Below the pieces are notes generated by a model. It was not told the DNA's origin. It saw only the letters and a list, made by a program, of their open reading frames with translations, and did no database searches. DNA of 64,000 bases, taken from positions 62,001-126,000 of the forward strand of contig NZ_BBER01000003.1 in NCBI RefSeq assembly GCF_001312865.1, in the 5' to 3' direction. Each line of letters starts with the position of its first letter. The stretch's first letter is position 1. Below, piece by piece: positions 19,546 to 28,400 of the stretch. Both the position numbers and the translations under genes were made by a program. This DNA is from Lacticaseibacillus thailandensis DSM 22698 = JCM 13996. GTDB taxonomy: Bacteria; Bacillota; Bacilli; Lactobacillales; Lactobacillaceae.

Positions 19546-19902
19546 CCCTTTAGGGCGTACTCGCTGCCACTCGGAGGCTTCGCAAAGCCAAGCCGAGAGA
19601 CTGCAACCCGATACTGACCGGTTGCCAGAACGAGAAAAATGATAGATCATCACTACCACCCTTTAGGGCGTACTCGCTGCCACTCGGAGGCTTCGCAAAG
19701 CTAAGCCGAGAGACTACAGTCCGATACTAATCGGCTGCCAGCACAAGAAAAGTGGTAGATCATCACTACCACCCCTTTAGGACGTACTCGCTGACACGCG
19801 GAGCTTCGCAAAGCTAAGCCGAGAGACTGTAGCCCGATACTAACCGGTTACCAGAACGAGAAAAATGGTAGATCATCACTACCACCCTTTAGGGCGTACT
19901 CG
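19546..19902. repeat. Three tandem ~113-bp units plus a partial fourth, each with hairpins
   Basis: Units begin with CCCTTTAGGG at 19546, 19659, 19773 and (partial, 18 bases) 19885. Each full unit contains a hairpin CTCGG-GGCTT-loop-AAGCC-CCGAG and a dyad GGTAG-loop-CTACC at its end. The closing pair of the inner stem is G-C in unit 1, G-T in unit 2 and A-T in unit 3, which is covariation. Noncoding; it ends about 52 bases before the corA start and lies behind a terminator. A hairpin with the same arms as the array's left end (GAGTAGCCC...GGGCGTACTC) occurs again near oriC. Confidence 0.9.
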
Positions 19903-19954
19903 GTACTATTTACATAGAATCTTTGCCCCAAACAACCAGACAGGAGGCCACGGA

Positions 19955-20860
19955 ATGATCAAGCAAACCACGTTCTACCACGGACGCAACGAATGGATCC
20001 ACGTCACCGACGCCAACAAGGCCGAGTTAGCCCGCTTGCGCGCGGATTACGCCCTGGACGATGAAGTGCTCGGGTACGCGCTGGACCGGCATGAGCGGGC
20101 CCACGTGGAATATGACGCCGTGACTAACACCTTCCTGATGGTTTACAACGTGCCCAACCAGCACGAGGTGCACGGCCACTTCGACGCCGTACCCCTGACC
20201 TTCATCATCCGCGGCCAGCGCATCTTTACCATTGGCGGCGCGAAGGCTGACTACGTGTGTGATCTGCTGGCGGACCAGCTCGCGGCTAATGATGATATCT
20301 CGGTTTTCCAGTTTCTCTTTGAGGGGCTCTTTATTCTGACCGAAGCGTTCTTCCCGCTGATCGAAAAAGTCGATGAGCGGCGTCAGGACGTCGCCGACCG
20401 TCTTCGCCGCAAAGCCAGCAAGAATAACCTGTTGGTCTTGTCTGACCTCGAAACCGGCGTGGTCTACCTGGTGACAGCCGCGAAGCAAAACGCCATGGTG
20501 CTCCAACAATTTAAGCTCCAACCACTGTTCCGCGGGCTCAACGCCCATGAGCGGGAGCGGCTCAACGACGTCATTATCGAAGCGCAACAGTTTAGCGAAA
20601 TGACGCAAACCACTTCGCAAATAATGGACCAGCTCAACATGACCTACACCAACGTGCTAAATAATGAGCTGAACGACACCATGAAACTGATGACCGTGTG
20701 GTCGCTGATTCTGACCGTACCGACCATCGTCACCGGCTTTTACGGCATGAACGTCGGGCTACCGCTGGCCAAAACCACGGGTGCCTGGTTGCTCACCATT
20801 GGCATTACCGTCCTGCTCAGCGTGCTCATGGCGGTATTGCTCAACCGTCGTATTAAGTAA
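19955..20860 (+). CDS. CorA-family magnesium/divalent cation channel
   Basis: Pentameric inner-membrane channel, 301 residues. A large soluble N-terminal domain, a long stalk helix (ERLNDVIIEAQQFSEMTQTT), then two C-terminal transmembrane helices separated by the signature YGMN, followed by VGLPLAKTTGAW. The C-terminus ends NRRIK, as in CorA. The start ATG 19955 is seven bases after AGGAGG. The structured tandem repeats sit directly upstream; no confident promoter lies between, so the repeat may belong to its leader. Confidence 0.92.
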   Translation: MIKQTTFYHGRNEWIHVTDANKAELARLRADYALDDEVLGYALDRHERAHVEYDAVTNTFLMVYNVPNQHEVHGHFDAVPLTFIIRGQRIFTIGGAKADYVCDLLADQLAANDDISVFQFLFEGLFILTEAFFPLIEKVDERRQDVADRLRRKASKNNLLVLSDLETGVVYLVTAAKQNAMVLQQFKLQPLFRGLNAHERERLNDVIIEAQQFSEMTQTTSQIMDQLNMTYTNVLNNELNDTMKLMTVWSLILTVPTIVTGFYGMNVGLPLAKTTGAWLLTIGITVLLSVLMAVLLNRRIK

Positions 20861-21060
20861 GTAGCCAAAGGGGCATTAAGTCTGCAGCCTACATCACTGC
20901 TGCCACCTGCACCGGCCGTCCCACCAGCGCCAAGGTGGAGTAACGACGCTTCTTGCGGGAAATTCGCCGGCCGGTAAGACCCCGCGCAACTTTGACCAGC
21001 CAGTCCGTCTACAAGCATTGCACTGGGATTGTCAGTACCGGGAATAAAAGCACGAAACGC
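20861..21060. other. Intergenic stretch, nothing identified
   Basis: Two hundred bases between corA and the shared terminator, without an open frame or box that I can support. Confidence 0.5.
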
Positions 21061-21098
21061 AAAGCGAGGTGGCTACAATAATGCAGCTACCTCGCTTT
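21061..21098. terminator. Terminator between corA and purA
   Basis: AAAGCGAGGT-GCT pairs with AGC-ACCTCGCTTT. The purA stop is 20 bases away; this is probably its terminator and could serve corA as well. Confidence 0.75.
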
Positions 21099-21118
21099 AA
21101 TGTACTCATTTTGGTGCG

Positions 21119-22404
21119 TTAACCCCAGACATCGTCCAGCACCACCGTCTGGTCACGTTCTGGACCCACGCCGAAGGTCAATAGGTTGACCCCGACCAGT
21201 TCCTGGATACGTTCCACGTACCGGCGCGGTGCCGCGGGTAAGTCGTCCAAACTCCGCGCACCACTGATGTCGTCGGTCCACCCGTCAAGCTCCTCGTAGA
21301 CCGGCTGGCACTCACCCAGTTCCTTCAAGGTCGCAGGCATCCGGGTGATGCGGGTCCCGTCCGCCTTTTCGTAGGCTACACAGATTTTGATCTTGTCCAA
21401 ACCAGTCAGCACGTCAACCGAGTTCAGGCACAGGTCGGTCACCCCAGCCACGCGGCGGGCGTGGTTAACGACCACGGCGTCGAACCAACCACGCGCCGCG
21501 GCCGCCCGGTAACCGTACCGAACTCGTGCCCGGCGTTACGGATAAAGTCCCCCGTGGCGTCGTCCAGCTGGGTCGGAAACGGACCGTCGCCCACCCGGGA
21601 AGTGTAGGCCTTGACGACCCCGACCACCCGGTCGATTCGGGACGCGCCCACACCAGTCCCGGTGGAAACCCCACCGGCTGGGTTGGAGGACGTAACGTAC
21701 GGGTAGGTCCCCTGGTCGACATCCAGCATGATGCCCTGAGCCCCTTCAAAGAGGACGTTATGCCCCGCGTCCAACGCGTCGTTCAGCACCACGCTGGTAT
21801 CCATAATGCATGGTGCCAGCTGCTGGCCAAATTCCCAGTACTGGCCGAAGATATCGTCGTAATTAACGGGATCCGCCCCGTAAATCTTAGTTAGCAGCTC
21901 ATTCTTTTCGTCGACGTTCAACCGCAACTTCGCGGCAAAGGTGTCCCGATCAAGCAGGTCCGCCATGCGGATACCAACGCGCGCAGCTTTATCCACGTAC
22001 GCCGGACCGATCCCGCGGTTAGTCGTGCCGATCTTGGCATCACCCTTCTTAGCTTCCTGCAACTTGTCCAACAGGATGTGGTACGGCATGATCACCTGCG
22101 CGCGGTCACTGATCCGCAGGTTGTCGCCCGGTACCCCCTGCTCACGCAAAGCCGTCAATTCCCGCAACAGGCTGGCCGGGTTGACCACAACACCATTCCC
22201 AATCACGGATAACTGGTGCGGATAGAGGATCCCGGACGGCACCAACCGTAACTTGTACACCTGACCGTTGGCGTGAATGGTGTGGCCCGCATTGTCACCA
22301 CCCTGGTAACGCGCGATCATGTGCGCTCCCTGGCTCAGGAAGTCGGTAATCTTCCCCTTACCTTCGTCGCCCCACTGCATACCAACAATTACTGCTGTAC
22401 CCAT
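21119..22404 (-). CDS. purA: Adenylosuccinate synthetase (frameshifted)
   Basis: GTP-dependent enzyme joining IMP and aspartate, first committed step to AMP. Repaired length about 429, as expected. Motifs: [15 protein letters not shown] (GTP loop), [53 protein letters not shown] and [14 protein letters not shown]. The start (22404) follows GAGGAGG. One base is missing near 21488 in the RRVGWF region; both halves are otherwise perfect, so this is a sequencing error in a housekeeping gene. A PurR-box-like site lies 130 bases upstream. Confidence 0.97.
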
Positions 22405-22533
22405 TGATAAGTCCTCCTCGATTGTAACGGAAGCAAAGTCACTCCGGTCACTGTCTGTACGTTGAACGTCGACGACGCCCAAAACAACCATAATGATAGC
22501 AGTTAAGTGGTACGGTCACAAGGGGTAGCACCC

Positions 22534-22550
22534 AGAATGTTCGTGTTATT
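22534..22550. promoter_or_regulatory. PurR-box-like site upstream of purA
   Basis: On the purA strand AATAACACGAACATTCT contains the same AACACGAACATT as the site before guaC. No second, inverted box is visible. The remaining leader (22405-22533) shows no other element. Confidence 0.5.
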
Positions 22551-22642
22551 TTCGATGATAGTGTCTTTGCACCCGCTTTATCGCCAATATGTCTGGTGAT
22601 GTCCGAACTATCGCAAAGTAATGGCGTCGGCACCAGTGCAAC

Positions 22643-22672
22643 AAAAAAACCGGACGCACCTGGCGTCCGGTA
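22643..22672 (-). terminator. Terminator of the triple-repeat protein gene
   Basis: On the minus strand ACCGGACGCC-AGGT-GCGTCCGGT is followed by T7, beginning a few bases after the stop codon. Confidence 0.9.
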
Positions 22673-22677
22673 TCGTG

Positions 22678-23844
22678 CTATTCTTCTGAATTATCTTGGA
22701 TCCACTGTTCTTGGAGGTAAGAGTACACACTACCAAAGCTCAGGGCGAGCACCTGCACCATCTTGAAGTGTTGTGGCTCGGCCTGCGGATCACCGAACGG
22801 TAGCCAATCAAAGCCGTCCGTCGTTACGTTCGTCGGGGTCCCAATCAGCGGTTCCTTGGTCATCGCCGTCCGTAACCGGAAGACGCGGCCGAAGACCTCA
22901 CCTTCACCAATCAGGTTCGCCAAGAGGTCGTCGTTCGCGTCAAAGACTCGCTCCCGGTTCAGCTTCGGCACCTGGACAAAGTGGTGCGTGGCCCCCCAAG
23001 TCTCGTACATCAGCATTGACTGCAAGTAGTCGGAGGCCACGATCACGCTATGAATTCCGCGTAACCGCAGTAACGAGTAACCGCCAAACTGGCCACCCAT
23101 GTCGACAAGGGAGAGCACAACGAAGGTCTCGTTAACCGCGGCCACACGCCCAACGTAGAACTGGTCCATGCTTTGTCGCCCAACAACCGCAATCAGCGTT
23201 TCCTCGTCGCGGGCATCCCCCAGCACCTCGCTCAAATTGCCGGTGTTAAGGTGGCGGACAGTGGTGACGTGCCGCAACGTGTCGCGCTTAGCGGCCATGG
23301 CGCTCGCCAGAAACAAGTCGTAACCGTCGTATTCGAGCACTCCGAGGTTGGCAAAGTCGACCTGAATGCTACGAACATCCGTGTAGTTAAATTTATTGAG
23401 GACATTCATGGTGAAGTGGTCCTGGGTGACCTCCGTCACCTGGCCCTCAAGGTAATTCTCGATGTCAAACGCGATCACCATGACCACCTGACCGGTCCGC
23501 CGCATGTTTTCGGCGACCTGGTAGGCAATTGGTGATTCGTTATTCAACGGTAGCGCGAGGGGCGCAGCGGGCAACGCCCGGAAATCCTCTTTGGCCGCCG
23601 CGGCAATGCGAAACTCCATACTGTCAATGTCCGGACCGCCGATCTCAATGGAATCGATGGCGTCATAAGTGATGAGGGCCGCTCCGTCAGCCAACCCGGC
23701 ATCGTTGTAGGTCGCAACTACGACCCCGTCGTCCCCCACCATCTGGACATAACCGGTATAAAAGTCCTCGCTATCACGCTGATAAATGTTGATCAGTAGG
23801 TGTTGCTGCTTGGCGCTACGCAAATTTTGAATCAGCGTATTCAT
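22678..23844 (-). CDS. Uncharacterised protein with three Sm-like repeats
   Basis: 388 residues, no signal peptide and no membrane helix. Three regions share a small-beta-barrel-like pattern: residues ~14-70 (LLINIYQRDSEDFYTGYVQM, ending AIDSIEIGG), ~118-176 (VVMVIAFDIENYLEGQVTEV, ending VRSIQVDF) and ~214-275 (TLIAVVGRQSMDQFYVGRVA, ending IHSVIVAS). Each reads hydrophobic strand, polar turn, Y-x-G-x-V strand, and a final strand with IxSI. The resemblance to LSm/SH3-like barrels is my reading and not a family hit. It sits five bases after dnaB, so it is probably cotranscribed with it. Start MNTLIQNLRSAK at 23844 behind AAGGTG. Confidence 0.75.
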   Translation of the reverse strand: MNTLIQNLRSAKQQHLLINIYQRDSEDFYTGYVQMVGDDGVVVATYNDAGLADGAALITYDAIDSIEIGGPDIDSMEFRIAAAAKEDFRALPAAPLALPLNNESPIAYQVAENMRRTGQVVMVIAFDIENYLEGQVTEVTQDHFTMNVLNKFNYTDVRSIQVDFANLGVLEYDGYDLFLASAMAAKRDTLRHVTTVRHLNTGNLSEVLGDARDEETLIAVVGRQSMDQFYVGRVAAVNETFVVLSLVDMGGQFGGYSLLRLRGIHSVIVASDYLQSMLMYETWGATHHFVQVPKLNRERVFDANDDLLANLIGEGEVFGRVFRLRTAMTKEPLIGTPTNVTTDGFDWLPFGDPQAEPQHFKMVQVLALSFGSVYSYLQEQWIQDNSEE

Positions 23845-23905
23845 GGCGTCACCTTCTTTCCTGTTTAGGTTGCATTCTACACCGTTCAATGGCGCGTGCA
23901 ACCCC

Positions 23906-25291
23906 TTACTCTGTACGGTTCGAGATATTGACGAACTTATTTAAGGACTTGGCAAAAAGTAACTTCACGGTGCCGCGGGCCCCACTCCGGTTCTTTTCCA
24001 GAATGATCTCCACTTCACCTACGTCTTGCTCTTGATCATCACTGGGTGCACCACCACCCTCATCGTCATCCCCATCTTCGTCACGATAATAATCGTCACG
24101 GTAGATGAAAGCCACGATGTCGGCATCCTGTTCAATTGAACCGGACTCACGAATATCAGACAGCACCGGCCGTTTGTCCTGACGCTGTTCCACACTCCGG
24201 GATAATTGCGACATGGCAATGACGGGGATGTTGAGTTCCTTAGCCAGCTTCTTGAGCTGGCGGGAAATCTCGGACACTTCTTGCTGCCGGTTTTCACGCC
24301 CGTTGCCTTCAATTAGTTGCAAGTAGTCGACGATCACCAGGCCAAGGTCCACGTCCGGATCCCGGGCGAGGCGCCGACACTTGGCGCGAATCTCCCCCAC
24401 TTTAATGCCTGCCGAATCATCAAAGTAGATGTTCATCTTCGACAAGCTGCCCATGGCCACCAGGAGCCGCTCCCACTCGTCCTGGTTCAGGTTACCAGTC
24501 CGGAGATGGGTGGCGTCGATACTACCTTCACTACACAGCATCCGGTTGACCAGCGATTCGGCGCCCATTTCCAGACTGAAGATGGCCACGGCTTTGTTCG
24601 TGTCCCGCCCCACATTTTGGGCGATGTTCAGGGCAAAGGCGGTCTTCCCCATCCCGGGACGGGCGGCGATAATAATCAGTTCGTCGTCGTGGAACCCGGT
24701 GGTCAGCTGATCCAGGTCATGGTAGCCCGTCGCTAACCCCGTTACCTGGTCGTCGTTGGTCGCCATCTTGTCGATCTCGTCCATGGCGTTCTGCAACACG
24801 TCACGAATTGCCCGGAAGCCGGTATCGCGCCCACCCTGACTGATGCGGCTAAACGTTTCCTCCGCTTCCGTCAGCAGGTCGATTGGCTCCTCGGACCCCT
24901 CGTAGCCCTTGGCCGCGATGGTTTGGGCGGCTTGGATCAACCGCCGCATGGTGGCCTTATCGTTGACAATTTTGGCGTAGTAACCGACGTTGGTGGACGT
25001 CGGCACGGCGTCAGCCAGCTCGGCCATGTACGCGACCCCACCAACATCATCCAGGTGGTTATCGCGTTCCAGTTCTTCTTTGACACTCACCACGTCGATA
25101 TTAATTTCACGGTCGTTGAGCGCATTCATGGCCGCAAAAATAAGCTGGTTGGCGCGCCGGTAGAAATCATCCGGCTCCAGCACTTCTTGGGCGTCTGCCA
25201 ACCGGTCGGGATTCAGTAAAATCCCACCCAAAACGGCCTGTTCCGCGTCCTCGCTGTATGGTGGTTGGCGACTTAATGTCGGTTCATCCAT
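23906..25291 (-). CDS. dnaB: Replicative DNA helicase DnaB
   Basis: Hexameric 5'-3' helicase that unwinds DNA at the fork. 461 residues. N-terminal domain starts PPYSEDAEQAVLGGILLNP; the RecA-like domain has Walker A ARPGMGKTAF, Walker B LGLVIVDYLQLI, and the loop QLSRSVEQRQDKRPVLSDIRESGSIEQDADI with the Arg finger region further on. An acidic insertion (DEDGDDDEGGGAPSDDQEQD) lies near the C-terminus, longer than in most relatives. GGAGG is eight bases from the ATG. In this lineage dnaB normally follows rplI; here a surface-protein gene intervenes. Confidence 0.98.
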   Translation of the reverse strand: MDEPTLSRQPPYSEDAEQAVLGGILLNPDRLADAQEVLEPDDFYRRANQLIFAAMNALNDREINIDVVSVKEELERDNHLDDVGGVAYMAELADAVPTSTNVGYYAKIVNDKATMRRLIQAAQTIAAKGYEGSEEPIDLLTEAEETFSRISQGGRDTGFRAIRDVLQNAMDEIDKMATNDDQVTGLATGYHDLDQLTTGFHDDELIIIAARPGMGKTAFALNIAQNVGRDTNKAVAIFSLEMGAESLVNRMLCSEGSIDATHLRTGNLNQDEWERLLVAMGSLSKMNIYFDDSAGIKVGEIRAKCRRLARDPDVDLGLVIVDYLQLIEGNGRENRQQEVSEISRQLKKLAKELNIPVIAMSQLSRSVEQRQDKRPVLSDIRESGSIEQDADIVAFIYRDDYYRDEDGDDDEGGGAPSDDQEQDVGEVEIILEKNRSGARGTVKLLFAKSLNKFVNISNRTE

Positions 25292-25399
25292 GGTGTTTGC
25301 CTCCGTTCTCGTGGTGCGTACTCACCGCACCGTTAGCTGGTTAAATTGTAGCATACTGAGCGGCCCACCGTTGCCCGACCATGCCGGGTGTACCTAATG

Positions 25400-25440
25400 A
25401 AAAAGCTCCACCCCCAGTCACGCTGGGAGTGGAACTTTTT
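25400..25440 (-). terminator. Terminator of the surface protein gene
   Basis: On the minus strand AAAAAGTTCCACTCCCAG pairs with CTGGGGGTGGAGCTTTTT, followed by T-rich sequence, 20 bases after the stop. Confidence 0.85.
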
Positions 25441-25460
25441 AGTCATATCACTAACAAGGT

Positions 25461-28400
25461 TTAGTGCTCACGCTTGCGGAACCACAAACCGCTGAGCAAG
25501 CTCAGCAAGCCTAAGCCCAGCACGGACAACGTGGCACCACTGCGGACAGTTTGGTCGCCCGTCTGCGGCAGGGTCCGGTGTGCACCAGTAGCCGGTAGCG
25601 TCCGGGTAGTCGGCCGGTTGGTGGCCACTACCGCACGCGTTGTCGGCGTGGGGGTCACCCGCGTGCCGGTGGTGTGCGCCATCAAACGTGGCGAACTGGT
25701 CGGCGCGGTCGGTGTACTTGTGGTGCCGGTATCCGGCAAGTAGCGACGTGGCGGCGTGGGAGTACCAGGCTGCTCCTGTTGCCGGTAAACCAGCGTAATC
25801 GTCGTTGGCGTTGCGACAAACGTGCCCCATAAGGCCGCCGACCCCTGAGCTAAACCGACATAGTCATAACCACTGATTGTTGGTACCGTCACGTGGTAAC
25901 CGTTACCCACGAAGTCAGTACGAACCAAAGCTGGCCGCAGGGGTTGCCCCACTTGATCAACTATCCGCACCGTCAACGGTCCCGAGACCGCGCTGGTCCC
26001 TGGTTGGCCCTGAATCAAGTCGTAAACGAGCGTGATCGTTGTTGGGTCGCTGGTAAATGTTCCGGTCAGGGCTGCCGAATCCTTAGCCGGCCCAACATAC
26101 GTGTACCCAGTGAGCGTCGGTGCCGTAACGCTGTAACCATTGCCCACGTAGCCAGTTTGGGTTGTCGTCGCTCGTAGTTGCATACCGTACCGGTTCACAT
26201 AACGGATGGTGAGGGGTCCCGCAGCCTCACTCGTACCTGGTTGGCCCTGAATCAGGTCGTAAACCAGCGTGATCGTTGTTGGGTCGCTGGTAAACGTTCC
26301 GGTCAGGGCCGCCGAATCCTTAGCTGGCCCAACATACGTGTAGCCAGTGAGCGTTGGCGCCGTAACGCTGTAACCATTGCCCACGTAGCCAGTTTGGGTT
26401 GTGGCTGCTCGTAGCTGCATACCGTACCGGTTCACGTAACGGATGGTGAGGAGTCCCGCAGCTGCGCTGGTCCCTGGTTCGCCAGTGGCAAAGTCGTAGC
26501 TAACCGTCACGACCTGCGCACCGCTATTAGCCATTAGCGTCGTGGCTGGCACCGCGACGAGGTCACCATTAGCAGCCGTCGTGGCCACTACCCGATAATT
26601 AGTAATTACGGGGTTAGCCACCGCCGCCAGGTCTGCGGTCGTCCCGACCAACCACTCACCAGTCGGAACCCCATCATTGACTACTGGTTGACCAGTAATC
26701 GTGCTTAGCGTCACATAACTTTGGCTGGCATCCGTAACCATGTCGCGCACCGTCAGGAAGGACACTGTGTCCACGTGGTCTGGTGCTAGCGGCTGCTGGT
26801 GCTGATCGACATAGTGGATCGTTTGACTACTCGTCGTCGGCTTGTCCGCCACAAAGTTGTGGTAGAGGTGGACCACGTAATTGGTCGTGACCCCATCGGT
26901 CGTAAACGCAATCAGGCGCGTACCGTTCGCATCTTTGGTCCCATCACTAGCCAGGCCGTAACCTGCCTGCAGGTATTCATCAATCACTGGCGTTGCATCG
27001 TAGGCACTCGTCGTCCCCACAAAGCCAGTCAGCGTCGGATCATCTGCTGCCGTGACCGTGCGCAGGTCGGTATCCGTCGTGTCGTCATGGTAAGTGACCG
27101 TGGCGCTTGCCTGCTGGTGAACGCCCACCGTGATGCCGGCGCGCAGCCCTTCCGCCGCGCTCAGCCCGTTGGCACTCACAGCCGCACTTACGTAAGCCTG
27201 CGTGCCCGGCGTTGCCGCGTCGGCCACGTGGACCGGTAGAATCAACGTCTGGGCACCACCATCCAGGTAGGCAGCGGGATCATTAAAGGTGACCAGTAAG
27301 CCAGTGACGTCCGCAAAGTTAGTCACGTCAGCCGCCACCAAGCCAGTTGGTGCCGCAGCGGTGATGTACCGCACGGTAGCTTTGCCTGCCCAGCTCATTG
27401 GTAACTGTACCGGTCCGGCAAGATGGACGTCATTTGTGGTGGTACCCCGACTAGTGGCGCTCAACTCGGCCTGATCACCCACGTATGGCAGGGTGACGTG
27501 AATCGTGACGTCCTGTAGTACTGCGCTCGTGGCGGGCGCGAACCGTAACAGATACTGCCCGTCTTCGCCAGCCCGAACCGTCACCAGGGCACCCTCGTCA
27601 CCAGCAGCGTTGGCGGCCAACGCGGTGGACTGTAGCTGCACACCGCGACCATCATCATTGACCGGTGTCACCAGCGTTAACGCGTAGACCTTCTGGTTGA
27701 TCGGCGTCCCCAGGATGTCCGTGACGTTCGCCAGAATTTGCACGTCAGACGCATCCGTCGGGTCAATCGTCCGCGGCACTACAGTATCCGCCTGGTTGAC
27801 CGTTGAATCGATGGTGACTGCCAGCTGGGCAGCGTTGAGCGTTGCGGCTACGGTGACCGGTAACGTCAGGCGGTTGACACTATTGGGTGCCAACGCGTCA
27901 CGCTTCCAGTGAATCGTCAGCAACGTCTTTCCGCCCTGTTTGGAGGCCGTAACTTGGGCATCGTTGCCTGTGTAGGCCACACCTTCTGGTAGAATCACGT
28001 AGCTAACTAGGCCGTCAAAACTTTGTAAAGCCGCCTTGTTGTTCTCGACGGTGACCACCAGTTGGTTCGCACCAACATCCACCTTACCCGCCGTTTGGTT
28101 GGCAAAGCTGAGGCTCTCGTTCAAAACCCGCGGCGTGTTTTCGGCCGGGCGCGCAATTTCGGCGGTCTTGGTGGTCATGTACTGGTTAAAAACTGCCCGT
28201 TGATCGTAGTCATCACCAGGTCTGACGGCCCTTCCGTGACCATCAAGCATGTGCACCTCAGCACCCAGATCTTCGTGCACATCAATGTGGGGTACATAGG
28301 CGACTACATAAGCGCCGTTCTCATCGTACTGCGTTTCCACCCAACCTAAACCGCAATAACCAGCGATATTAACCGTCAACCGATTACCCACTGTGCCATA

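Noticed and set aside
19546-19902. CRISPR array
   Set aside because: Units are 113 bases and similar along their whole length; there are no variable spacers and no cas genes.
20027-20620. 197-codon open frame opposite corA
   Set aside because: Shadow of corA; the corA frame carries the family motifs.
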